Below, in pieces: positions 7,717 to 16,100 of a stretch of 54,672 nucleotides of DNA. Within the stretch, counting starts at the first letter, position 1. Every line of letters begins with the position of its first letter. The position numbers were made by a program, and so were the translations under genes. Origin of the DNA: a virus; the IMG/VR virus record IMGVR_UViG_3300046780_001084, positions 1-54,672 of that record; one strand, written 5' to 3'. The notes beneath the pieces were generated by a model, which worked only from the letters and a program-made list of their open reading frames with translations, was not told where the DNA came from and did not search any database.

Positions 7717-7747
7717 TTGAAGGTACCCCAAATGCGTTTCATTGTCA
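7717..7747 (-). promoter_or_regulatory. Possible sigma70-type promoter for SprT-like gene
   Basis: Reading on the minus strand, TTGACA is followed after 17 bases by TACCTT, then only about 7 bases to the ATG at 7713. If used, the mRNA would be leaderless or nearly so. The -35 overlaps the end of the preceding membrane gene. The -10 is a poor match, so this is tentative. Confidence 0.3.
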
Positions 7748-7873
7748 AGCACCCATTTTCCGCCAGAGCCACTTGACCAGCTCCCACAGCAAAACGATGA
7801 CGACCGCCTGGAAGATGTTGAATCCCCAGAGCAGGTAGATGGACCAGATCGTCAGGTTCGGAGGGCAGGTCAT
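7745..7873 (-). CDS. Micro membrane protein, 42 aa
   Basis: MTCPPNLTIWSIYLLWGFNIFQ continues into AVVIVLLWELVKWLWRKMGA: one long membrane segment with Trp at both interfaces and a basic C-terminus, so probably C-terminus inside. Its ATG overlaps the stop of the 23-aa gene upstream (ATGA). Holin-like or inhibitor roles are possible for such proteins, but nothing identifies one. Confidence 0.55.
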   Translation of the reverse strand: MTCPPNLTIWSIYLLWGFNIFQAVVIVLLWELVKWLWRKMGA

Positions 7874-7941
7874 CCTATCAAGAAGTAGATTACCAGCCCC
7901 AGGACGATTCCCAGTGCCCAGGTGATGAGGCGCTTCTTCAT
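7870..7941 (-). CDS. Micro membrane peptide, 23 aa
   Basis: The peptide starts MKKRLITWALGIVLGLV and ends IYFLIG: two or three basic residues and then one membrane segment. It starts 8 bases after an M1 motif and overlaps the next micro gene by ATGA. Both features support a genuine gene despite its length. Function unknown. Confidence 0.5.
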   Translation of the reverse strand: MKKRLITWALGIVLGLVIYFLIG

Positions 7942-7949
7942 CGCCCTAT

Positions 7950-7962
7950 TTCTACTGAATCA
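7950..7962 (-). promoter_or_regulatory. M1 motif before micro-membrane gene pair
   Basis: Coding-strand TGATTCAGTAGAA followed by ATAGG. It starts inside the stop region of the upstream gene and ends 8 bases before the ATG at 7941. One of seven related sites; inferred promoter. Confidence 0.5.
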
Positions 7963-8565
7963 GTGCCCGTAGTTGCAGCCGACCAGGAATCGCCGGCCAC
8001 CGACCGTCACCTCGGTCTCGAACGAGCCGCAGCACCCCGTCTCGGCCTGCTTGCGGAACCTGCGGACGTCCTTGCGGATCTTGACGTCGGCGAAGCGGAA
8101 ATTGTCGACGTAGTCCAGGTCGTTCGTCTTGATGATCTGCTCCAGCTCGCGGGTCAAATAGAGCTGAAGCTCACCGTAGTCGTTCGCCTGCGGAGGCTTC
8201 ATCCGGCGCCGGTAGCGCTCCTGCTTGATGACCACCGTGAGGTCGCCCTGGGCCCAGTCCGGACGCGTGGGGATGAGGATCGAAGTCGGGTCGTTGACGT
8301 CCGGGTCCACGAACACGAAGTGCTGGGACCGCTGGCCGCGGGGCTCCGCCTTGAAGTAGAACACCCGCTGCTCCTCCGCGTCTTTGAAGATCCCCTTCCA
8401 GTACTGCGCGTTGGTCTGGTGCCAGTACAGGTTGCGGAACCACTCGCCGAACTCGGGCCGGCCGCACACCTTGCAGTCGTACCTGCGCTCGATGCGCTCC
8501 AGGCCCCAGTGGTTGCAGGCGACCTTGTAGTCGCTGTGGTCGAGATTCGTGCATTCTGCGGTCAT
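7960..8565 (-). CDS. Hypothetical protein with N-terminal zinc ribbon, 201 aa
   Basis: The N-terminus has MTAECTNLDHS, then CNHWGLERIERRYDCKVCGRPEF: a CxnH and CxxC arrangement that looks like a zinc ribbon. The middle is basic and aromatic (QERYRRRMKPP), with a predicted helix at about 130-175 (YGELQLYLTRELEQII). A C-terminal Cys pair (TGCCGSF) and the ending CNYGH are notable. No family recognised. Its ATG overlaps the stop of the integrase gene (TGATG), so it is co-translated with the recombinase. Confidence 0.65.
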   Translation of the reverse strand: MTAECTNLDHSDYKVACNHWGLERIERRYDCKVCGRPEFGEWFRNLYWHQTNAQYWKGIFKDAEEQRVFYFKAEPRGQRSQHFVFVDPDVNDPTSILIPTRPDWAQGDLTVVIKQERYRRRMKPPQANDYGELQLYLTRELEQIIKTNDLDYVDNFRFADVKIRKDVRRFRKQAETGCCGSFETEVTVGGRRFLVGCNYGH

Positions 8566-9704
8566 CAGTTCACGTAGTCCGCGATGTGGACGTCCGGCAC
8601 CAGCTCAATCTGGACGCGGGCGCGGTCGGCGTCCGAGTAGTTGCCGGGGATCAAGTGGGCGTACCGCTCGGTCACCGTGACCGAGGAGTGACCCATCATT
8701 TCGCGCAGGGTCTCCAGGGTGCCTCCGTTGAGCACCCACTGCGAGGCGAAGGTGTGGCGGGTCGCCTCGTACCAGCGCATCGAGGGCAGCTCCAGTTCCG
8801 TCAGCGCCTGCGCGTACAGCTCGCCCATGCGGTGGTCGCTGAGCACGGTCTTGCCGTCGAACGAGCAAACCAGACCGTCGCGCACGTCCGGGTAGAAGAC
8901 CGGCATCTTGCCGCGCAGGAACCAGTAGAGCGAGTCCGAGATCGGGACCAGCCGGGACTCGCCGTCCTTCAGCTTCCGGAAGCCGGTGCCGTGGCGCGCG
9001 GTCTGCTGGCGCACGTGGATGAGCCGGCCTTCCAGATCGACGTCCGCCCAGCGCAGCGCGCGGACCTCGCCCGTGCGGAGCCCGGCCAGCGCACCTACAA
9101 TGTAGGCAAGAGCAACCCAGCCGTCGTAGGTGGCGAGCTTGTCGTGGATGCGGACGATGTCCCGCGGGTCCCGCAGGAACGGAGTCTTCTTCCAGTCCGT
9201 GTTCGGCGTCAGCTCGTTCCGTCGGGTCTTCCGCGACAGCATCTTGACCGGGTTGACGACTGCCACGCCATCCTCCACCAGGTCGCCGTAGAACGACGAC
9301 AGCAAGGCGATCTGGAGCCCGACGGTACCAGGGGCCAGACCCTTGGTGCGCAGGTCCTGGATGAGGCGCTTGAGCACGGGGACGGTCACCTCGTCGGGGG
9401 TCAGGTGGGCGACCGCGGGCGCCAGGTGGTTCTTCCACCGGTTGCGCTCGTCGTAGTTGGAGGCCATCCCGGCCCGGGAGTCGAGCCAGGTCTGGGCCAG
9501 CTCCCCGAGCGAGTTCGAGGCCTTCTTTTCTTGGGGTACCTCCAAGCCGGCGTTGGCGCGCGCGAGGAAGGCTTGGACCTCCGCCAAGTCGACGGTCTTG
9601 GTGCCGCGGGTGCCGTTCGGGTTGGTCCACTGGACCTGGGCGCGGCCGGCCCGGAGACGGACCGATCCAGTTCCGTGTGGCCGCTTACGCTTTTTCCTGG
9701 CCAC
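8565..9704 (-). CDS. int: Tyrosine recombinase (phage integrase family)
   Basis: 379 residues. A basic N-terminus and arm-binding-type domain (GTGSVRLRAGRAQVQW), a SAM-like core-binding domain at about 65-160 and a catalytic domain at 175-360 are visible. Active-site residues are R210 (AGLRTGE), probably K246 in RKLKDGESRLVPI, R316 (box II), H339 (MMGHSS) and the nucleophile Y348 (VTERYAHL). Box II reads WYEATRHT, so the first His of HxxR is Glu313; many bacterial integrases tolerate this. The enzyme would integrate or excise DNA, pointing to a temperate phage or a resolved concatemer/dimer. No att core could be identified. Confidence 0.88.
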   Translation of the reverse strand: MARKKRKRPHGTGSVRLRAGRAQVQWTNPNGTRGTKTVDLAEVQAFLARANAGLEVPQEKKASNSLGELAQTWLDSRAGMASNYDERNRWKNHLAPAVAHLTPDEVTVPVLKRLIQDLRTKGLAPGTVGLQIALLSSFYGDLVEDGVAVVNPVKMLSRKTRRNELTPNTDWKKTPFLRDPRDIVRIHDKLATYDGWVALAYIVGALAGLRTGEVRALRWADVDLEGRLIHVRQQTARHGTGFRKLKDGESRLVPISDSLYWFLRGKMPVFYPDVRDGLVCSFDGKTVLSDHRMGELYAQALTELELPSMRWYEATRHTFASQWVLNGGTLETLREMMGHSSVTVTERYAHLIPGNYSDADRARVQIELVPDVHIADYVN

Positions 9705-9861
9705 GAAGCTCCTCCTGGACGGCGTCGTAGGCCGCCTCGGCCTGGGCGCGGGTGGTGACGATGTTCTCGCGCGCCTGGGTGGCGATGATGACGTCGACGA
9801 ACAGCTCCCGCCGCAGCGCGGGGGTGCTCAAGATCCGAAGGAGGTCAACTCGGCGGCCCAT
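9685..9861 (-). CDS. Small helical protein upstream of integrase, 58 aa
   Basis: MGRRVDLLRILSTPALRRELF begins a wholly helical, charged protein ending AAYDAVQEELRGQEKA. It overlaps the integrase start by 20 bases and is co-directional, the usual position of an excisionase or integrase accessory gene. It has no obvious winged-helix Xis signature, so that role is only positional inference. The longer upstream frame to 9999 runs across the divergent intergenic region and is rejected. Confidence 0.5.
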   Translation of the reverse strand: MGRRVDLLRILSTPALRRELFVDVIIATQARENIVTTRAQAEAAYDAVQEELRGQEKA

Positions 9862-9986
9862 TTCAGACCAGCCTACCACCCGAACCCGCAGATGTCCAGC
9901 CTTTTGTTTCGTCCGGCCCCGAATCTTCCCGGTAGCAACCCGGGTTTTCTGGGACCGCGCCCTAGTATACGGAAGGAACCTCACAC
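9862..9986. promoter_or_regulatory. Divergent intergenic region between left arm and tail operon
   Basis: 125 bases separate the leftward integrase block from the rightward tail operon. It holds an AATCTTCCC copy of motif M2 (9921-9930), then a short inverted repeat CCCGG/CCGGG (9928-9932 and 9940-9944) followed by TTTT on the plus strand, then TAGTATAC and a ribosome site GGAAGGA before the ATG at 9987. It could be a phage promoter plus a weak attenuator. It is also a reasonable place to look for an attachment site. Confidence 0.4.
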
Positions 9987-10538
9987 ATGGCATTTTCAAA
10001 GAACTGGAAGCAGTGGATCGTCTCGAAGGGTGAGCCCTTCCAGATCGAGTACTTGGACCGCAAGTTTCGCGGTCGCTCGCGCGTCGTCTTCAAGATCGAC
10101 GACACGACCGGCCTCCTGACCGTCAACGGCAAGGAACTGGTCGGCACGCAGAACATCGTGGGCGACCTGTCGACCACGGGCAACGCGGACTTCGGCGGCA
10201 ACCTCGGCGTCGACGGCAACCTCGTCCTCGACGGCAACGAGACTGTCGGTGGCACCCTCGGTGTCACTGGCGTCGCGACCTTCGCGGGCGTGACCCACCT
10301 CCCCGCAGCCACGATCAAGACCAAGATCGTCGCGGGCGCAGACGCCTCGGTCACCCCGGTCCAGACCACGTTTGCCGGCGCTGTCATCGGCAACAAGGTC
10401 GTGTCGGTCATCGACCTGAACAACGACGCCGACGTCTCCGCCGACTTCGAGGCCACCATCTCGGTCACCGGCAAGATCGTCCAGACCACCACGGACCTGT
10501 CGGCCGTGACGCACATCCTCGTCCAGCTCCTGAGCTAA
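9987..10538 (+). CDS. Tail/fibre-like structural protein with beta repeats, 183 aa
   Basis: First gene of the rightward operon. After a basic N-terminal part, residues 45-110 hold short Gly-rich repeats (VGDLSTTGNADFGG, LGVDGNLVLDGN, VGGTLGVTGVATFAG), typical of trimeric beta-structured phage fibre or decoration proteins. The C-terminal half is Thr/Val-rich. It is followed by a strong hairpin and separated from the rest of the operon, so it may be expressed at a different level, for example as an abundant protein. The exact structural role is unknown. Confidence 0.6.
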   Translation: MAFSKNWKQWIVSKGEPFQIEYLDRKFRGRSRVVFKIDDTTGLLTVNGKELVGTQNIVGDLSTTGNADFGGNLGVDGNLVLDGNETVGGTLGVTGVATFAGVTHLPAATIKTKIVAGADASVTPVQTTFAGAVIGNKVVSVIDLNNDADVSADFEATISVTGKIVQTTTDLSAVTHILVQLLS

Positions 10539-10563
10539 GACCTCCTCCCTTAGCTTACACCGA

Positions 10564-10596
10564 GCCTCGCACCCCAAAAGGGTCGCGGGGCTTTCG
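10564..10596 (+). terminator. Intrinsic terminator-like hairpin after first tail gene
   Basis: GCCTCGC pairs with GCGGGGC (one G-U), extended inward by ACCC/GGGT around an AAAA-containing loop with one bulge, then CTTTCGT. The U-run is short. An M2 motif and a new start codon follow within 60 bases, which supports termination followed by re-initiation. Confidence 0.55.
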
Positions 10597-10608
10597 TGTA
10601 TCTGGCGG

Positions 10609-10615
10609 CAATCTT
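10609..10615 (+). promoter_or_regulatory. M2 motif before gp25/LysM gene
   Basis: GGCAATCTTTGAAGC ends one base before the ATG at 10622. There is no clear Shine-Dalgarno besides the motif itself. Directly follows the terminator-like hairpin. Confidence 0.5.
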
Positions 10616-10621
10616 TGAAGC

Positions 10622-13135
10622 ATGCCGTTCGAGCCAGGGGTCCTCTCATCCGCGCTCTCCGCGGGGGACTGGGCCCTCGCCAACAAACCTGCGCCCGCGC
10701 AGACCACCGACAAGACCTGGTTCCGCAACGAGGCCGTCACGGGCGGGAACTGGAATCAGCTCTTCCCGTACCAGCTGATCATCGTCGAGCAGACCGGTGA
10801 CGGCCGCTACACGCGCCCCCAGCCGGGCCTCACGATGGGCGGCCAGTCGGCGTTCCAGTACACGCTGCCGATGCCTCCGGAGTCGTTTCAGATCTCGATG
10901 CCGTTCGCCATCAACAACTCGGTGACGCTCGGCGGCCACATCGAAGAGCACAACGGCGCGCCGACACGCATGATCACGATGACCGGCACCACGGGTGTGT
11001 TCGCCGGCCGCGGGCAGGCCATCCAGCCGCAGGCCTTCCAGTGGCGCGACGCCGTGTTCGCCGGCACCGTCACGGCAGCTCGCGCTACCGCCACGGCCGC
11101 CAAGAGCATCGTCAACCCGAAGTTCACCGACAACACGGTCCCGCAAAGTGATTTCAACGGCACGACCGAGGGCTCCGGGGCGCTGACGGGCTGGTACCAG
11201 TTCCGCTTGCTCCAGCTCTTCTTCGAGTCGTACGTCGAGATGAAGAAGAACAAGGAGAAGCGCAACACCCGCCTCGCGCTCGCGACGTGGAAGGACGAGG
11301 CCGTGTACCTCGTCTCGCCGATGCAATTCGTCGTCGACAAAAACTCCGGCTCGCCTCTGGAGTACCACTACAACCTCACCTTCAAGGCGTACAAGCGCGT
11401 GAAGCTCGACCGCGGCCTCGCCGACAAGGTGAAGCCGTACCGCCCCATCGACGTCAGCCCCGGGGCATTGTCGAAGACGCTCAACACCCTCACGGCTGCG
11501 CGTCTGGTGCTCCAAGGCGCGAAGAAGACACTGATGGCCGTCGGTGGCGACGTGGATCGAACCATCTTCGAGCCGATCCGCCAGCTCACTCTACTTTGCA
11601 AGGACACGCTGTCGCTGCCGCTGTCTGTCTCCGACCTCTCCGACTCCATCGCGCAGAACACGAAGACCGCGGTCCTTCAGATCGTATCGGTCCGCAAGGA
11701 CAAGGACGACTGGTTGCAGAACGTGAAGCGCGTGGGCCGCCACGTCTCCGCCAACGCCCAGGCCATCCACGACGCCATCAAGTCCCTCGGCACCGAGAAG
11801 GCCGACAACACGGACGTCAGTACGATCTCACAGGCTCTCGTCGACTCGCACCCGGCCAACTCCGCGTTCGACAAGCCCAGCGACAACTACGACTACTTCT
11901 CCAACGTCCCCGTCGGTGATTTGAAGCTCTCGCCGTCGATGCAGAACGCCATCGCGGCCGAGCGTCGCCGCGTGCACAACCTCACCCGCCTCGACTACCA
12001 GAATATGGCGAACGGGATCCAGTCGTCGGCAGACGCGTACGCTGCCGCCATCGGCGCCGGCCACCCGACGTACAACGCCATCTACGGCCTCCAGGCCCCG
12101 ACGTCCACGATCATCGACAACCCCACGGACGACGATTTCAACACGCTCTTCTACCTGAACCAGCTGGCATTGGAGATGCGTCGTTTCGCGGTCGCGAACA
12201 CCGACGACGCGAAGCTCACCTCCATCGCAGCGGTGGCTGGTCTTGCCACCCGCTCGGGCATCGCCTTCACCCAGCCGCGCTCGAAGTTCGCGGTGCCGTT
12301 CCCGTACGGCGGATCGCTGGAGCAGCTCGCGTTCCAGTACCTCAAAGATCCTGACCGCTGGATCGAAATCGCGTCGCTCAACGGCCTCCAGACTCCGTAC
12401 GTCGACGAGGTGGGCTTCCAGCTCACGCTGCTCGTCAACGGCGCGAACAACACGCTGTTCGTGTCGAGCGCCGACCACCTCTTCGTCGGACAGCCAGTGT
12501 TCATCAGCTCTGACACCACGGTTCGCACTCCCCGCACCATCACCAAGATCGACATCCTGGCGCTCAACCAGGTCCTCGTCACCGTGGATGGCGAGGCGAA
12601 CATGGACCAGTTCATCACCCTGGCGCACGCGAAGCTGGAGGCCTTCCTCCCGAACACCGTCAACAGCCAGCAGGTCATCTACATCCCGTCCGACTTGGCA
12701 CCGAAGGACCGAGACTTCACCACCAAGAGCATCCCGGGCGTCGATGAGCACGACAGCTTCATCGCTGTCGGCGGCGTCGATCTGCTCCTGACCCCCGCCA
12801 ACGACCTCGTCATCACCCCCGACGGCGACAGCCGCTGGTCGGTGGGGTTGACCAACATCATCCAGAAGGTCCGCCTCGCGATGTCGACCGTCCAAGGCAC
12901 GCTCAGCCGCCATCCGGACTACGGCCTCCCCATCGAGGTTGGCATGAGTCTCGCGGACTTGAACGCGGCGCAGATCGTGCGCGCGGTCGAGGGCATGTTC
13001 GCTGGCGACCCGACGTTCACGGACATCAAAGCCGCGCACATCGACGTCACCGGTCCGCTCGCCGCGCTGAACATCGCTGTCGAGGTGGCCGGCGTCAGCC
13101 AGATCATCCCGATTTCAGCGCAAGTCGCGCCGTAA
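10622..13135 (+). CDS. Baseplate hub/wedge protein with LysM and gp25-like domains, 837 aa
   Basis: The N-terminal about 270 residues resemble phage tail-assembly beta domains (AFQYTLPMPPESFQISMPFAIN). The middle (about 275-540) is helical and carries several conserved-looking segments of unknown role. A LysM-type motif lies at about 556-600 (YGGSLEQLAFQYLKDPDRWIEIASLNGL), as in XkdP/gp53-type tail proteins. The last 100 residues (DLVITPDGDSRWSVGLTNIIQK, HPDYGLP) match the GPW/gp25 baseplate fold. So three modules normally on separate genes appear joined. Placement before the baseplate J-like gene fits baseplate assembly. Confidence 0.78.
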   Translation: MPFEPGVLSSALSAGDWALANKPAPAQTTDKTWFRNEAVTGGNWNQLFPYQLIIVEQTGDGRYTRPQPGLTMGGQSAFQYTLPMPPESFQISMPFAINNSVTLGGHIEEHNGAPTRMITMTGTTGVFAGRGQAIQPQAFQWRDAVFAGTVTAARATATAAKSIVNPKFTDNTVPQSDFNGTTEGSGALTGWYQFRLLQLFFESYVEMKKNKEKRNTRLALATWKDEAVYLVSPMQFVVDKNSGSPLEYHYNLTFKAYKRVKLDRGLADKVKPYRPIDVSPGALSKTLNTLTAARLVLQGAKKTLMAVGGDVDRTIFEPIRQLTLLCKDTLSLPLSVSDLSDSIAQNTKTAVLQIVSVRKDKDDWLQNVKRVGRHVSANAQAIHDAIKSLGTEKADNTDVSTISQALVDSHPANSAFDKPSDNYDYFSNVPVGDLKLSPSMQNAIAAERRRVHNLTRLDYQNMANGIQSSADAYAAAIGAGHPTYNAIYGLQAPTSTIIDNPTDDDFNTLFYLNQLALEMRRFAVANTDDAKLTSIAAVAGLATRSGIAFTQPRSKFAVPFPYGGSLEQLAFQYLKDPDRWIEIASLNGLQTPYVDEVGFQLTLLVNGANNTLFVSSADHLFVGQPVFISSDTTVRTPRTITKIDILALNQVLVTVDGEANMDQFITLAHAKLEAFLPNTVNSQQVIYIPSDLAPKDRDFTTKSIPGVDEHDSFIAVGGVDLLLTPANDLVITPDGDSRWSVGLTNIIQKVRLAMSTVQGTLSRHPDYGLPIEVGMSLADLNAAQIVRAVEGMFAGDPTFTDIKAAHIDVTGPLAALNIAVEVAGVSQIIPISAQVAP

Positions 13136-13151
13136 CAAGCACTTACGACCA

Positions 13152-13158
13152 CAATCTT
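13152..13158 (+). promoter_or_regulatory. M2 motif before baseplate J-like gene
   Basis: CCACAATCTTCTGGGGG, with CAATCTT 10 bases before the ATG at 13169. The GGGGG can serve as ribosome site. Inferred late promoter. Confidence 0.5.
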
Positions 13159-13168
13159 CTGGGGGACC

Positions 13169-16100
13169 ATGGCTGACACGCCCACTCCGCGCTCGTACCC
13201 GCAGACCCTCGGCGATATGTTCGATGCCTTCCTGTCGAAGCAGGGCATCCGGTCGCTGCGTGTCGGTGGTCCGATCGTGTCCTTGCTCGAAGCCGCCGCC
13301 CAGAGCGACATGCGGAACGCGCAGGACATCTTCAACCTGCTGACGAGCGCGGACCTCGACAACGCCACCGGCCTCGCGCTCTCGCGCATCGGCCGCGCCG
13401 AAGGCATCCCCAAGCTGGAGATCACGCCGTCCGCGGGCGTCGTGACCCTCTCGGACACGAGCTTCACCAAGAAGGCGACGAGGCTGTTCCAGGGCGCGCC
13501 GGCTCCGATCGTGGGCACGGGCGTCGTGACCCCCATCAACGTCGTCGACGCCAGCTCCTTCCCGGCGCCTGGCCCGACCACCAAGATCTACATCGGCCGC
13601 GGCACGAACAACTACGAAGGCCCCATCCGCTACACGGCTATCGTCAACGCCGGAAACCACTGGGAGATCACACTCGCCACTGCGACGACGAGGTTCCACA
13701 ACACGACCGAGACGGTCATCCTCGCCCAGGGCGACAACCGCACCATCGGCCCCAACACGGTCGTGCGCACGCCGCAGGCGAGCGTGGCGAGCGCCATCGA
13801 CTTCCGCACGCTGTACTCGGTGACCCTGCCCGACGGTGAGACTGAGGTCTCGAACATCCAGGTCGTGGCCCAGCTCGGGGGATTGATCGGAAACGTCATC
13901 GCGGGCGCCATCAGCGAGTTCTCGACCGCGCCCTTCAACGGCGCGAAGGTGTCCAACACGCGTCCGTTCACCAACGGGCGTGAGACGGAGTCGGACGACG
14001 ACTACCGCGAGCGCATCCGCAACGTGCGCGCGAGCCGCCAGCTCGGCACGGCGCTTGCGATCACGACCGCGGTCACCGGCATCACCGCCTTCGACGAGAA
14101 CAAGCGCATCAACTCCGCCAGCCTCGTGAAGCGCTTCGGCTTCCCGGCCACGCTCTACATCGACGATGGCACCGGCTACGAGGAGCGCACTTCCGCTGTC
14201 GCCGTCGAGAGTCTGATCGATGACGCCACGGGCGGCGAGACCCACTTCGAGACCACCCAGCGCCCGATCGCTCGTGCGTTCGCCATCACCACCAACGTCG
14301 CCCCGTTCGTGCTCCGCTCGACCGACCAGCTCTCGGTCAAGGTCGGTGGCACGACCTACACGCACTCGTTCAACGCGGACGACTTCCACTCGATCTCCAA
14401 CGCCAGCGCGTTCGAGGTCGTGGCGTCGATCAACTCGAACCCGGACATCGCCTTCGTCGCTCGCACCGCAGAACAAGGATCCAAGGTCGTTGTGTTCGCG
14501 AACGCGGACACCAACGAGGATGTCGAGATCATCGAGAACCAGGGTGGGACCAACGCCAACGCCGGCCTCGCGTTCCCAGCCGGCGTGAACTACACGATGC
14601 GCCTCTACAAGAACGACCGCCTGCTCGTGAAGGACGGCGTCATCGCTGTGCTCCGCAGCCAGCCGTTCGCAACGTGGAACACCGTCTCGGGACCGCAGAC
14701 CCTCACCGTCGCTGTCGACAGCACGCCCTCGATCACGTACACGTTCGAGGACCAAGATTTCATCGATGCCAACACCGGCTACGCAACTCTTGGCCGGAAC
14801 TCACCCGCGGCCTGGGCTGCGGTGGTTAATGCCAAGATCCCGGGTCTCACCGCAACGGTGGACGCGGGCAAGCTCGTGCTCACCTCCAACGCCGGCCCCG
14901 TGTCACGGGCTGCGGTGGAGATCTCGGGTGGTTCCCTGGTGGCGGCGCACTTCTTCGAGAGTGGTGTCGCCCTGGGCGCTCGCCGTGACTACGTCCTCGA
15001 CCGCAACGAGGCCCAGATCGTTCTCAGCCAGATCTTGGAGGCGGGTGACCGTCTCACTGCCGGCTCGTTCGCGACCCGCGCTTTCGTCGAGTCCGAGGAC
15101 ATGACGACGGTCTCCCTTGCCAGCGACGCCCACCTCTGGTGGCTGGTCGATGGGACCGCCAACATCATCGAGCACGGAGTGACCCCCACCACCAGCCTGG
15201 ACATCGCGGTCGCAAAGACCGAGGACTTCGGGAATTTGGTGACCATCACCGCCGGCTCGGCCGTGTTCGCGAACGTCCAGCCCCAGGACTGGATGATCCT
15301 CTGGGACAGCTCCGTTCCCACCACCCTCCGCGGCGTGCACCGTGTGGCCGACGCGAACTCGACCACGGTCACGATCGAACGCCACACCTCGCTCACCTCG
15401 CGCTACGGCCACCGCTCGGTCCGCATCCCGGGCATCGGAACCGCCATCGGCCAGATCTTCACTTGCGGTGGCGCCATCAAGCCGCGCAGCACCATCGCTT
15501 TGACCGACGTCCCTGACGGCGTCATCGGAACCGCCGAGCTGTACGACCCCAACACCAAGATCACCACCCCCGCCGCGCCGATGAACACCTCGCGCGCCTT
15601 CCACACGGCGACAGTGTTGGCAAACGGCAAGGTGGTCGTGGTCGGCGGCGTGAACGGGTTCGGCGTCCACACGGGATCTATCGAGACGTACGACCCCGTC
15701 GCCGACACCTGGACGACCTCGGCCGTGTCCACCACGACCCAGCGCAAGAACCACACGGCCACGCTGCTCACCGACGGTCGTATTTTGATCGCGGGCGGCG
15801 ACAACGGCGGCGCGGCGAACGACAAGTTCCAAGTCTACGACCCCTCGGGCGACACCATCACCGTCGAGGGTACGATGGTGAAAGCCCGTTCGCACCACTG
15901 CGCAGTGAAGCTGCCGGACGACACGGTGCTGATCGCGGGCGGCTACGATGCCGGCGGAGTCGACCTCGTGGACGCCGAACGCTTCACGCCGGGTCCCGAC
16001 ACTACCGTTGCAACGGGCAGCATGAGCGTCCCCCGTTCGTGCTTCGGCATGTCCGACGTCGAGGTGACCCCGACGAAGGTGATTGCAGCCGGCGGCAAGC

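Noticed and set aside
3342-9758. Long plus-strand frames opposite the VWA, IMPDH-like and integrase genes
   Set aside because: Same reason: antisense shadows of genes with conserved catalytic motifs; biased composition.
9928-9948. CCCGG/CCGGG plus TTTT as a firm terminator
   Set aside because: Only 5 pairs and a short T-run. It lies between an M2-like motif and the first tail gene, so it is described only as part of the intergenic region.
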